Of a DNA stretch of 64,000 nucleotides, positions 38,901 through 51,329 are shown in pieces (within the stretch, counting starts at the first letter, position 1; each line of letters opens with the position of its first letter). The position numbers and the translations under genes are program-made. Origin of the DNA: Atrichornis clamosus (taxonomy: Eukaryota > Chordata > Aves > Passeriformes > Menuridae). The stretch is taken from the NCBI GenBank assembly GCA_013400975.1, contig WBMZ01008634.1, forward strand, positions 306,099 through 370,098, in the 5' to 3' direction. The notes below the pieces were generated by a model that was not told where the DNA came from, did no database searches, and was given only the letters and a program-made list of their open reading frames with translations.

Positions 38901-40899
38901 GTAGTGTTGAGAGCAGGTGCTGCAGGGTGTGGGGTGCGAGTGCTGAGCACAGCTGCCTGTGCTGGGCTGGCCCTCGAGCTGGCTCCCTGCTCACCTCCCT
39001 GCTCAAACAGCAGCAGTTCAGTGCATCACCCTCTGTCAGACACCTGTTTGTGTCACCTTGCCTACAGGTGCAAGCCAAGCAACTGCTGCAAATTATAAGG
39101 ACTCCTTTGTGCTTTGCCCTGTTTTTAAGCCCCTTTGTCACTTAACTGTACACAGCCTCAGTATTTTAGCAATAAGGTTTGGGGGCTTTTTTGCTTTACT
39201 CCAAAGCATTTGAAGGGTTATCAGTGTTTGTTCCCTGATGAAATTCTTGCTCAGATTGTACAGCTCAAGTTCCTTGGTGTAAACCATCTTGAGAAGTCAA
39301 CATCTCCATTTGCAGGTCTGCCTCAAATCCTAAGGGATTTGAGGGATACCAGCCTTTGGCCAGACTGACCTCATCCGTGCAATTTTTAAATCCTAAGCAG
39401 CACAGCCCACTCAAACCAACACACCTGATGTGTCTGGGCAGAATCATGAGTGGCCTCAATGGGAGTGGCTAAGCAAAAGCTGGTGATCTACAGAGAACTT
39501 GTCTGAAGGAAATCATGTTTGCTCTTTTTTTTAAATTATACAGGATGAGCCTCCCTAGTTTGCAGTTCTTTACAACTTTATACTGCACATTGAATGAGAG
39601 TCCTTCACCAGCTTCTAGACATTTCTTTCACAATAAAATTGGCTGGCAGGGGCATATTTTTTGCTTGTCACTACAGATGAGATGCCTCCATTGACTTCTG
39701 TAGTGCACTGACTGAGAAAACATCAAACCCCAACATTTTATGGGTATTGAGATTACTAGCAGTGTAAAGGGAGACAAAACAAGGTAGATTTCTATCTTTT
39801 CTGTACAGCTCATCAGGGAACATTTCTTCCTGTGCATTCCTTGGGTTTTTTTCTTCAGGGGTGGACAAGGTGTCTTCCTTGACACTGGCCTTGCCTCCCA
39901 GCAAGCACCCTACCCCTGGTGACAGCAGCAGAGCTGCTGTGGTCTGATAGCTGTTCAGCCTGGTCTAGACCCAGTGGCCACAACCAGATGTGACTGCACA
40001 GATGTCCTGTTTGCCCTTGCTGTTGAGAAGTGCTGAGTGATGTACGCTCAGTGGTGGCAACAGCATTCACACGTGTGCCTCATTGTGCTCCAGTACCTCA
40101 GTTTCCATGGCTACCACAGAAATTGCAGGTTTGCTGTACAAATTGGTAGGAGAGATTCAGAACACCAGCCCATATGCTGCAGCTTCCTGAACCTCATTCT
40201 TCTCTCCTGGGCTGAGACGTGCTCCTCTCTGTTGGGGGCTGGAATCTGGTCTCCACCCCCAGCAGGTTTTGGCACTGCCAGGCAGTTCTGGGGGAATGGG
40301 GTGCACACACCAGCCTGCCCCTGGTGTGGCTCCGGGCTGTCAGGTTTTTGAGCAGGGAAGATGATCAGCATTTTGATGTACAGCTGAAGGGCCTGGGGGA
40401 GGTTTCCTTCCTGGTGGTTGGGTTTTCTGCCACTCCCCAGGTGTAAAGCAAAGTAGTAAAGGAATATTTTAGCATGAGATCATGGAGCTTTATGCAGAAA
40501 GGCTGCAGGTAGAACATAAAACCAGACAGAATAGGTAAAACAAAGCCCATCCAGACCAGTACCTCTCACAACTGGAGACGGACAGCAGGCTCCATAGGGA
40601 GGATTACAGGACTGCAGAAGCATCAGAAATACTCTCCCTGTGCCCAAGCAGCTGCAGCTCTGCTTTACTGAGTCAGAGATGGTATCTGTGTCTTTATTTA
40701 CTTAGTGAATTTTTTTTCTATTAATTTGCTTAGTTGTGTTTGAACTCATATCCAATTTAGTCTCTGCAACAGCTCAGCAACAGGCTCCCCAGCTGAGCTG
40801 TGCACTGGTGACCAAATCCCCTGCAGTCGTTCCTTCCCAGCATTAGCAGACCTAGTTCGTTTATTTAAAGTCATTTAACAACCAGAAGCCATTCCATAA

Positions 40900-41135
40900 C
40901 TGTGATTATTGCCCCTCTTCGTGTCTTCTCCACTTCCAGCAAATCCTTTCTGAGAGGGACGGTGACCAGAACCTGCCAAGATGCAGATGCATTGTGGATG
41001 TCCCCCTGCCTTTCCCAGTACATCCCAATATCTGGATTGTTCCCGAGCAATGAGCTGGCACTCTCTGTCAGAATGCAAATATTTCTTTCTTCCCTGGTAG
41101 CTATGAAAGCAGAGCCCATCACTCTGTGCTGGCAC
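40900..41135 (-). mobile_element. Old CR1-type LINE fragment (antisense)
   Basis: On the plus strand the phrase GAGAGGGACGGTGACCAGAA, followed by a CCTTTCCCAGTACATCCCAAT block and a TTTCTTTCTTCCCTGGTAGC block, follows the order of the reverse complement of an old CR1-type LINE family widespread in turtles, crocodilians and birds. The order and spacing of several blocks agree, although identity is only moderate, so the copy is ancient. The element lies on the minus strand. A minus-strand frame of 187 codons at 40875-41438 overlaps it; part of that frame is therefore LINE-derived or chance, not a gene. Confidence 0.62.
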
Positions 41136-41789
41136 AGCTGTCTGCTTTGAGGACTCTGCCAAATTCCTTCCTTGGGACCAGCCCACCCCCAGCATCCCCT
41201 GATCGATGGGGATGCGGCTACTTTGGAAGGCTAGAGCAGACCTCAGACTTGTGAGGCAGAAGTTTTGGTTCACACTCAGTCTGAGGTTCCTCTCCATGAA
41301 GTTGTTTGCATCAGTATGATCATCCTTGAAGGCCTTGTCTTTCAGCAGCTCTCTGGGGAGAGCAGGACTCTGCAGGATTCTGCAGCAGGAATGAGTTACC
41401 TGCCTGTCACAGGGTGTTTCTAGTGGACACTTCTGCACTGTGGACTACTTTGGTGGTCCTCCAGCTCTGCCATCCCACAATGCTTTACTTACCTGACTAC
41501 TGCATGTCTTCTGCAAGATGAGAGATCCTGACACCAGAATTTCAATCCTCTACCATGATTGAGCTTGAATTTTAGGCAATCTGTTGGCCAGCATTTATTT
41601 GAAGTGAAAGGTATCCTGAAGGGGGCAGTTCTGGTGCTCATATAAAATTGTCCCATTGTTCCTAGTCATGAAAGATTCCAGAGGGTGGTAATTTTGGCAA
41701 TTACAGAAGTAGACTTGTCCCATTACAGCTTCTGAAGTAATGTGGTCACAAAGTGCACTCAGACCAAGCTCCTTGCAGTGTGTGCATTA

Positions 41790-41810
41790 TGCCTGGCACA
41801 ATGCCAGGCA
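41790..41810. promoter_or_regulatory. Perfect dyad resembling an NFI (CTF) site
   Basis: TGCCTGGCA and TGCCAGGCA form a perfect 9-base inverted repeat around three bases. Inside it is TGGC, five bases, then GCCA (41794-41806), which is the spacing and core of the full palindromic nuclear factor I site (TTGGC-N5-GCCAA). The outermost consensus bases are C and G instead of T and A. Binding is inferred. Confidence 0.4.
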
Positions 41811-42956
41811 AGAAGTGTGTTTATCTGGTGATAATCAGATCAATAGAATGTGTTATTACATTTGAGTGTGTTATTACAGTTATTAAATATCTTTCCCAAG
41901 TACTATAGAATAGCTATTTTTCAGTAATATGTTGCATCATACCACCTTGAAAAAGAGTTCATGAGGATTTTTAAAAGGTCTGTTAGCAGCATACCAGTTG
42001 AGGTAAGTATTGTGCTTGAATTCAAATCATGATTAAAATATGAAATAGATTAAGAAAGATGGATGGAGTGTTGAAAGAAGATCCAAAATCTGTTTTGGCT
42101 AATGCTCATAGCATTAATTTTCTACAACTGCTTTCTTCACACACTACTGACTGAAACTGCTCCATCCGTTCAAATATCTACACTGCCGCAGAAAAGTTTC
42201 TTCTACATTTTTATCTTTTACCAACTTGAAATTGAAGGGAAGTGACCATATAGGATGGCTTCTAAGATACATAATTCTAGCATTTAAAGAAATTTAACTC
42301 TGCCCTGTGAAGTCACACAGCACATGTGTGGTGAAGATGGTTGAAGATTTTGTCGCCAGATTAGAATAAATTACATTAGCATGTGGGAATTTTAATGTTT
42401 TCTTCTTTTCATGGTAGGTCTAAGTGTGTCTGCAATATTTCATACTTAAGCATTTCTTTTGAGAGGAATCCTGACTTGGATCACTTGCATTATCCTGTAA
42501 ATAACATAATCTCAGTTTTATTGTCAGGAATATTTTCTTTTAGCACTTATGATAGTGTTCTTTAGGGATTTACTTAATTTTGTGTATTCTGACTAAATCT
42601 GTTGAAACACAGTACCACAGACTATTCTTAGCAGTTTGACAATACTGACCTTGCTAAGAAGCAAGAATATCCTTTCTTTGTTTTCCAAGATTAAGAGCAT
42701 CACCAGATTCATTCACTAACATTGCTGCTCCCTCCCCTAATAATGTATTTTGTGAATTTGTCCTCTAAGTCTAATGGAGGACAGTGCTAGCAATCTGGAA
42801 AATTTGGCAACATTACTCATTGTAAAAAGCCTATTTACATATATTAAAGATGCCTTGCTAAAGTTTAATAACTGAACATCCCGGCAGCACTGAACCTCTC
42901 AGGTGCCCACACAGCACTCAGCATGCCTTTGCTGTTTGGGGAGGTTAATTTATGCA

Positions 42957-42967
42957 GCTGAGTCAGC
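42957..42967. promoter_or_regulatory. T-MARE / AP-1 type site
   Basis: GCTGAGTCAGC is the complete core of the Maf recognition element of the TRE type (consensus TGCTGAGTCAGCA), with an AP-1 TGAGTCA centre and both flanking GC elements intact. Large Maf, small Maf-NRF/CNC or AP-1 dimers could bind. It lies in a motif-rich AT-rich block that also has TTAATT upstream (42945-42950) and CTAATCATC just downstream. A full T-MARE is uncommon by chance, but occupancy is unknown. Confidence 0.42.
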
Positions 42968-44542
42968 TAATCATCACTGCAAGGAAAACACATCCACATG
43001 TTTACTGTAAAGCACCGAGATCTTTGGACAGGGACATTTACCATCACTGCAGAAAATAATAAACCATCCAGTCAGGAAAAGTCCCATTTACTACAATAAT
43101 CTGTCTCTGGCTTGCAGCAAATGTCAGGTGAACAGCATAAAATCAGGGCAAAATATTCTCCAGTCTTCAGTCATCTGCAGCATCATTCCTAAACCAGTGA
43201 TTGTGCCTTTTTTGAAGAGCCTTTCTTCCTTAAATCTGCCCAGTTGTGTATCCCTAAACACTTGCATTTACAACTTCCTGTGGCAAGGAGGCCCGGTGAT
43301 GGCAAGGATCTTCTTCCAGCTTATCCCACTTGTCTGCCTGCAGCATCAGTTCTAGGAGAGGGTTTACCTGGTGGAAGGTGTAGAGCAACTCTTATGGAAC
43401 ATCTTGGGCTGCTTCAGAGCACAAACAGGGGATGTCCACACAGCAAGCCTTGAAAACAGGAGGAATGCCTGTTCAGTGAGCAAACAGTAGCTGGGAAGCA
43501 AAAAATGAGGTTTTGGATGATCTCACTATGTTTATCTCTTCTGTGTGTTTGCAGCTTGGTCTGCTTTAAGAAAAGTAAGTGCACTTACGGTGCTGTTTGA
43601 AAAAACTCAGCCTCCTTTGGAAAATGATGTGAATGTTCAGGTAGGGCTGGACAGAGTAAATACATTGGAAAATTCAGAGTAGTTTTAAAATCCAGGTATG
43701 CTTCAACTCGTTCTGCTGTATGCAAAATCCTTTTTAGGCACGTGTAGCTTCTCCTGCAGTTGTCACTCTGCACAGCAAGTCCTACCTGCACTACTCTTGC
43801 ATGTTGATCCCTGTTATAATTTATCAGTGTTACATCTGCCCCGTTCTGTACTCTGATTAAATTAGAATCCCATTAAGCACAGTTGGCTGTCAGGCAAAGG
43901 AAATGTCTGATCTTATTTTCAGTATAAGACATGCCCTCTGCACTCCCACACGTCAGAACATTTTCAAGGAGTGATAAGGCTGCAGTTTTGATAGGATTTC
44001 TGCATTTCTCCAAGGATTTGCTGAAAATGTGGCAGCTTAGTAGTTGAATATTAGATGGTTAAGTGGCACAGTGCAATGTATTGTGTATAAAGGACTTCCT
44101 GAAGAGATGCCCACTCCTTGAGGGTGATCCTTCACAGCAGCAGCCACCCTCCAGTGAAGCCACAGCAGCAGGACCTGCACAAAGACACCCCTTCAGTCCA
44201 TTAAAACAATCACACTGATGGAAGCTGTGTCCTATCTCACAATAAATGACAAACCTAGTTTAGCATTCCTTGGAGAAGTACTGACAAAACCTGAATTTAA
44301 GGCGCTCTGTGTTTTTTTCTTTCTGTTGGAAAAGCAGGATATCAGTAGAGCATTTGTGTCGAGGATTATGTGCTGAATATTCCCTTTGGCATTTCTAATA
44401 AAGCCCACCAGCCACAGTGTTCAAGGGATTCCTTTTGCATGTCACCTTACCTGTGTATCTGGTCACGTTCCTGTAGGGATTACAAGCCCTTATTCATACA
44501 AGTGTTACTTTGAGTACAGCAAGATCTATTTCAGCTACCTGG

Positions 44543-44629
44543 GCTAGTGAAAGGTGCCCCTGCCCATGGCAGGGCATCACAACTGGATGATCTTTAAGGT
44601 TCCTTCCAACCCAAGCCATTCTGTGATTC
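44543..44629 (+). mobile_element. CR1 LINE, 5'-truncated 3' end
   Basis: The segment reads CCCCTGCCCATGGCAGGGCA, then GGATGATCTTTAAGG, a CCTTCCAACCC block and finally CATTCTGTGATTCA. This is the sense 3' end of a CR1 LINE of the same general group as the copy at 24266-24352. About 87 bases remain, with no coding part. A small deletion relative to the remembered consensus lies just before the GATGATC block. Confidence 0.9.
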
Positions 44630-47600
44630 ACGTTGAGGAGATTTGGAAAATCACCAAAATCTCTTCTTACTTGCTGCTGTGTTAATATTTGGTATTTTCC
44701 TTTAAAAGGCAGTCTATCTTCTGCAATCTTCCCTTGAAATCAGGTTGCTTAACAGCTTAAAGTCTTTAAAACAGTGTGTGCCCATTTTGTTCTCTTGGAT
44801 CATTCTGTGCTTTCTGCTAAGCAGTAATAAAACAAAACTAAAATACAATTTTTTTTTTAAATATTCACTCCTTAACTGTGCATCCTTCAGGTTGGGCTCA
44901 GCTAATCTCTGGATTTCAGTGTAAAATATTATGGCATTTATCTGTAAAATTTTTTTGTACTACACAACACTTTCACTTGAGAAAATCCCCAAACCAAACC
45001 CTTTTTGTACCAGGTACATTCATTTTCTGCTATCAAAGAAAAAAAAGCTTGAGACCACTAAGCAGCTGCAACCTTTTCTATAGACCTTATTTATCTGATA
45101 TTAGCTTAATTGTGTAGTGCACTTTATAGAAATGGAAAGAAATCCCTGCTCTAAAGCAGGTGTCTGTGATGCCTGTAAATGTCAGTCAGCCCTTCCAGAT
45201 CAGAAATTAATTGTGCCCCCACCACGAGAGAGCAAGCAGGTCGCAGCACTTATAATCCTGTGCTCCATCAGGTTATTAGGTTCCCACCTCAGCAAATTCA
45301 GCTTCAAATGCCAGGTAACCTACCTTAGCTGGTCACTCAGGAGCATGTGTGCAACAGACACAAAAAGTTAATAAAAATACATCAGGCACCCCCCACTGAC
45401 AGCTATTTAATTACCAATCATTTGCTGCTCACACAGAGGAACAGCATGTTGTCCTCTTGGGTGCTTCATTAGTACAATCCAATTTTGGCTATGTCAAGGT
45501 TTATTTTGTGGTCAGTCCTTTAAGGATAGAAAAATCAAATATAATAAAAATACAACCTGTAGGGTTCTAACTGTGTGGGTAGCAACTATTACTCTACTGA
45601 GATCAGACCTTCCAGTCTGATTTTCACATGTTTATAGTTTCTTTTGTTGTTTCAAACGATTTTGATGATAAGAAGGCAATTAGGAAAAAAAAAAAAAGTC
45701 AAGTTGTGTTGTTCTTCAGCAGAGTTTTATGCCCAGGGCTTTGAGCTGCTCTGTCACGACAGTCCTGCAGGGGATTCCAGTCCTGCTCAAAGGATTAACC
45801 CCTCTCCTTTCATGCCCAGCACAGCTCACCAATTTATTGGTCCCTCCGTCAACACAAAGGTTAGTGAGCACTGAGGAGCATTACAGAAATACAGTGTTGG
45901 CAGCTGATTTAAGATGGGAGAGCATCAGCTGTGATGCTGTGCTTCCTTCTCCTCTCTTAATTTAAGGCTCCATTCTGGCCAGTGGAGTTTAAATAACCAG
46001 ATCCCATTCTGTGTTCAGAAAGAATGAAATTAAAGCGAGGGACTCCTTAAAAAATCTCATTGGAGCACATAGAAGATTCTCAGGCCACTTCTGCCATTAC
46101 ATTTTTTGGTTTTCCTTGCTCAGCATGATAGTTGCAATAGCTCCTGTTTTTATATACTGGAGGGGGATTAACATATGCACATCACTATCTTTCTGCAGGT
46201 GCAACTTATGTTTATCTTCCTCCTGCTGCTGGTCCCATCTATTGATTTCCAGATGCTGCCTTTCTACCTAAGCCTTGCTGCAGACGGAGATTTAGTCAAA
46301 CAAAAGGTTCACACCTGATCCTTGGGAATGGCTCAAGGTGCTTTAAATCTTTTTCAGACACAGGACTGTGGTTCTGTGCTGGAGCCACGATCATCTTATT
46401 ACTGATTCCACCTGGCCAGCCTTGTTTTTCACGTCATGGTCACTGAGCTGGGCTGGCAGCCCCGAGCAAACTGGGCACCTCATCTCTGGGGATGGATCTG
46501 TTCCGAGTTGCCTGTTTAAAGTTTTGCTGGGAAGAAACTGGGTGGAGAGTGGTGGTTTGGGTTTATTTCAGGACATGTCTGTGTGCCACTTCAATACCTG
46601 CTAACCACTATGAGCTCCAGACTTTTTTCTGATTTTATTGAATAGTTGACCCTTCGTTTCTGTGGCTTCAGATTGTTTACTAGGTAGATGTTATGTGCTG
46701 TCAGCCAGCCCAGGTCACCAACAGCTTCAGTTGGCTTTACTCTCTTTTATCTTGCTGTGTTTCCAGCCAAACCCTGTGAGTAATCATGGCATTTTGTTGT
46801 GGTCAAAGCACAGTAAGCTCAGGCTTTGCATCTACAAGCAGGAGCTTTGCTGTCAGTGACTAATTCTTCTAGGACTTTCTTTCCAGAGGTTCCATGACAA
46901 GTTTCAGTGCTCTCCAGAAAGCTGCACCCTCCTGAGCTGTTGGAGAAGGTTCAGGTTGGTATTCCTTTGTGTGCTGGGTCCTACTCCCAAGCTTGGTGAA
47001 GGACTGATCCCAACACTGATGCTTATACTCTGAAGGAGAAGCTGTGTGCTGAGCTGGCTCCAGCCCTCAGGAAGCGTCCTTTGGGAAATAACTGTGCCTG
47101 GGATTGCTGCTGCTCTGTGTGGCTGCTGCTGGGCACAAGCACTCACCCCTCGTGTCCTCTTGAGCCAGGTCAGAAGGGCACAGCACAGATAACTCTGCAG
47201 CCCTGCTGGTTCTGTGCTTTTCTACTGCTGGGTTTTATTCAAGATCCCTTAACAGAGTCATTCTTTAGCTGGGCTGTTCCCTAGTCTAGTTTTAATTCTG
47301 TTTGGTGAGTCTTCTAGACCCAGTGCTGATATGCATGTATAGCAGTAATTAAGTAGGGATCATGAAGTAAATTTATTTGTGTAATCTGGAGAAATGTTGT
47401 TCAGAAGCATTTTTATACCCTGCTTTTTCATTAAGAATATGGGCTCATCAAAGCAAAGTGTTTGTGGGAAGACTTTAAAGAATAATTTCTTGGATCCAAT
47501 TCTGATTAAAACTAGAGAGCTGGATTAACCTCCTGAATAACCAGCTGCTGGTATTTAAGGTGAAAGTCTTGGGTTCAATTTCGTCTTTAAGATCAGTGGA

Positions 47601-49589
47601 CTAGGAACTTGAAGTCAGAGCAAATTCTAAAATACAAATCCTTATCTTGCCTTATTTCATACTCTCACAAACCAAGCCTCGTCTTTTCCACAGCTTTTAA
47701 GGAAAAGCTTTGCTTGACCTAAAAATCAGCCATACAGCTCCAAGAACCAGGTTGAAAAGTTAATTGCACCTTCTACACTCCAATGTAGCATTATTGATTA
47801 GAACACTTACTTAAAAAGTAGATTTTTTTTATGTACTTCCAAGCTTTATTGCCCAGATAGTCAGATTGCTTTCAGAAATCCCTAGCCTTGAACTCCACTC
47901 ATCAGTATAAATTCATTACCTGAGTTAATCTTGCTTTGTAGCAAATAAGAAAAGTATATCCAGTATTATGTTCCTAGAAGCATTTCCAATCTCACTTGGG
48001 CAAAACACTGTGGTTTTTAAGGGCTTGAAATTGTGTTTGAATCTTGTTGCAGCCGAGGTGGGAAGAACACAATCTATAATACTTTTCATTTGCTGTATCT
48101 GCTGAAGTGCCAACACTGTACTGTTCTGTACCTGAGGTTATTACTGGCATCTCCATACTAAAGGAAGAGAGTATGTATCACCTTACAGATGTGACCTACC
48201 CTTTTTTTCCATCTTTCATGATAAAGACAAATTCTAACTTTCTTTTCTACCTCTTTTCCCAAATTCAACCTGGCAGGCAAAGATTCACGACAGGAAATAA
48301 CACCAAGCACTTTCCCTGGGGATTCTTTCACCTTAGCTGCTGGCTTACAATCTGTTTTTCCTACTTTAAGGTCTGACTGAAAAAAGCCATTCATTGGTAG
48401 TTTGTTACATTTAAGAAGCAGAAAAACGCAAGGTCTGGGGGAAAAGCACTATCCAAAGCAAGCCATTACATTTCACTGATTTCAGAAGTCAGAGCATCTT
48501 TTTGAGAGATTTGCTGTGTTATGGTCGTTGGGGAGGAGACAAGCTCCTTGGTTAGGCCAGCTGTCAGGTTTAGTGGGGCTGAGCAGTGTATTACCATCCA
48601 GGCTCAGCAGCACCACAGTAACTTCAGAGCTCTGTCACAGACCGTGTGTCAACGGTGCCTTGTTGAAGTGGTACCTTCACACCTGCAGATGTTACCATCT
48701 CTCAGGGCCTGGTGTATTACCTAAAAGTTTACAACAGCCAGTTCAACTACTTGCATAAAAATTAGCACAGGGATGTTGGCCCAGCTGCCAACAGTGAGTT
48801 TGGAACTCTAAGAAACAGTCAGATGTGGTTACACTGTGTCCCAGTATTCTTCCTTCCCACTAAATAACTACAGAGACAAAAATCTTCATTTGAGCTCTTT
48901 AATCAGGGAGGTCATGAAACAACCACAATGACTTATTCTTGACTGTGAAGGCAAACAGACACATATGCTTTCCAGACGTTCATCTATTTGGTGACTGTGA
49001 CAGAGCCTCCAAAGACAGCATCATTTCCCCACAGCCTTCATCACAAGAACTGCAGCATCCCTAGAAGGACCTTTCCTAAGCAAGCACAGGCCAGGGAACT
49101 CTGCCACACCAGTCAAAACTGCCACCATCTAGAACAGCCATGAATATTAAATCAAACTCTAAAATGGTTATAAGGAAGTTGCCCTGCCTTGCTAAGTAAA
49201 ATGAGCTTTCCCTCTGTATTGAGGCTCTTTGGGTGAAATAGATTTGTTGCAGTGGTTTGGTTTTGTTAGTATTGAAGAGTCAGCACAGGTCAGTGGGCAA
49301 ACTGAATTGTCATCTGTCTGCCTGAAACAGAATTGTTCGTGTTCACTCTCAGTGAGCCTGGGGAGCCAGACCCACCTTCTCAGCCCATCACAGCCTCCCT
49401 AATGCCGAGGCAAAGGGACTCTCTGGGTGCTGGTTTGAATCCTGCTCTCAGCAAACGGCTCCTTAGGAGCAGCCACTGCTCCTTGGCTTGTCCAATCCTT
49501 GTAGAACCACTTTGCACAGTGAAAGGAATTTTTTTTTTTACTTTTATGTTCTCTAACAGACATGAAAAGTGATTTCTGAGATTAATGCA

Positions 49590-50210
49590 GTATAAAATTT
49601 TAACTCGCTTTGTATAACTTCCTTCTTTTTAGACAGGAAGGGTTTTTTCCTCATCTATATTACGACGTGCTTTGGAAAAAGCAGTCTTACTCTTTTTATC
49701 AGTGGCAGCTTGGGATGGGCATAATATTTACAAATGATGCCATGAACAAGTTATGCAAATCACCCAAATGAGAACCAGTAAGCTTTTATATTCTGCCAAA
49801 CAATCGCATATTGTAGAAATGCCACATTTTACAGTCAATTTGAGAAATGTTTTAGAGACTTTAAAACATTAGTGCCCTATCTTTCATATTGCTCAACATA
49901 TATAACAGGATTTGTTACTACCATGAGTCCAAAAATATAAACCTTTGGAATATGACAGAAAAAATAACCGTAATAGATTTTTAAAACCTAAGTGACTTTG
50001 AAAAGCCTCTTGGAAGTTCATAATACTGTCAATTTTTTAAAGATCTTGTCTAAAATTGAAAACCTGTGTGACTGCAGAGAGGCAATCTGTGCCTTTCTAA
50101 CTAGTATAAAAATACCGTTTCTTAGTGCATGTAAATGAGCCTTTATAAAATAAATCAGCAAAAAAGTAATGGATTCCCTTAATGTATTAAGCTCTCCAAA
50201 GGGCTCATCT
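49590..50210. promoter_or_regulatory. Candidate conserved enhancer with octamer motif
   Basis: Roughly 600 bases are AT-rich and non-repetitive, with no simple-sequence runs except at the edges. A perfect ATGCAAAT octamer (POU-domain site) lies at 49753-49760, and other factor-like cores are scattered through the block. The texture is that of long vertebrate conserved non-coding elements. Conservation cannot be shown from one sequence, and ATGCAAAT also occurs at several other places in this window. Confidence 0.28.
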
Positions 50211-51295
50211 ACACTGCAGAATTCACAAGTGTCTGAGCTGAGCTAAGGATCAGTGACTGCACGGCCACATTTACTGCTTTTTAACATTGTTCCACACTCC
50301 CTTTGGCAGTGTCCTGAAAGACATTTTTTTCAGGAGGTTCTGGCTACTCCAGGTAGGGCTCCTGGGAGTCACATAACCCAGGGAGATTTGCAATACCCCA
50401 CTTTCCTAATTCACTGTGGGGCTACTAGTGAAAAACGAGCACAGCCAATTCGGCTTGTCAGCTTCTGTGCCCTAACTCACTCATTTTTAAGTGATTTATC
50501 TAAATTTGAAGACATTATTGAATTATTTGTAAGCTTTAATTTTTTTCATCTTAAAAGCGCCATGTGGATTTTTGGATTGAAAAATAGCATAAGTTTTCCC
50601 TTGGAAAGGAAATTGCTTATCACAGGAGTAACCCACACAACTCTCCTCCCCAGGTCAAAGGGAGAAACAAAGGAACATCTTGGGAAGGGGGAATAAGCAC
50701 CAAATAACATAATGGTGAATTTGTGGGAAGTAGTAAATGATGACTTTTTAAAATGAAGTATTGAGAATTTTTTTCAAGCAAAAATGTTTTCATGCCATAT
50801 TACATCTGGAATCCTTACAACAGCTTTCCACCCTCCCTGTCAAGATCTAGGAGAACGGGCTTATGCTTTTAAAGCTCTTCTAAGTCTCCATCTCCCTGCC
50901 AGACTTTATTTAAAAGGTTACAGGGCACTGATGCCTCTTTCCTGCTGTTTTACTGTTTGTGTGCTGAGCCCAATACCCTTGGTTTGCATAAGGCTGGTGG
51001 TGTGTGGCTTTTTTCCAGCAGTGAACTATTTGCTGCTGGACGAAGGCATATTGGTGATTTTCTAACCTTGGTTTTCCTCTAAGTCTTTTTGGTTAAGGCA
51101 CACAACAATTTTGTTTTGATTGAAACTGCAACAGAAGCACCTGGTCTGGATGAAGCCAGGCCAGGCCCTGCCAGCAGTGGGGACGCAGAGAGGACACGGG
51201 AGGACATTTCAGAAGTTAAAATAAATGCATAGGGTTAAGTGTGAGGTAGTGAAGTGGGGGCGAGGGATGGGGACAGGGTAACTGAGACCCTTGAG

Positions 51296-51329
51296 GGGTT
51301 TTGTGTAGTACAGGGTTTTGTGTAGTACA
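51296..51329 (+). repeat. Perfect 17-base tandem duplication
   Basis: GGGTTTTGTGTAGTACA occurs twice without a mismatch, back to back (51296-51312 and 51313-51329). Identity of the two copies suggests a recent replication-slippage event. No third copy follows. Confidence 0.95.

Larger units (their letters stand above)
29819..40899. other. Non-coding DNA with candidate regulatory blocks, no gene recognised
   Basis: I see no exon, RNA gene or further named repeat. A polypyrimidine tract lies at 31519-31554 and an AT-rich non-repetitive block at 32640-32960; both are listed separately. A short imperfect tandem duplication of about 15 bases lies near 31900-31932. GC-richer pieces around 31600-32260, 36240-36540 and 38790-39070 carry overlapping frames on both strands without recognisable domains. 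One tRNA A-box-like phrase near 33643-33653 lacks a partner B box. Confidence 0.55.
41136..44542. other. Non-coding DNA with regulatory-looking motifs, no gene recognised
   Basis: No exon is supportable. Two palindromic sites, at 41790-41810 and 42957-42967, are listed separately. A 12-base direct repeat (TGTGTTATTACA) occurs at 41849-41860 and 41867-41878. The stretch 42760-43120 is non-repetitive and motif-rich and may be a conserved non-coding element. The rest has no visible structure. Confidence 0.5.

Noticed and set aside
47565..47585. GGGTTCAATTTC, resembling a tRNA-type B box
   Set aside because: There is no A box upstream and no SINE tail, so it is most likely chance.
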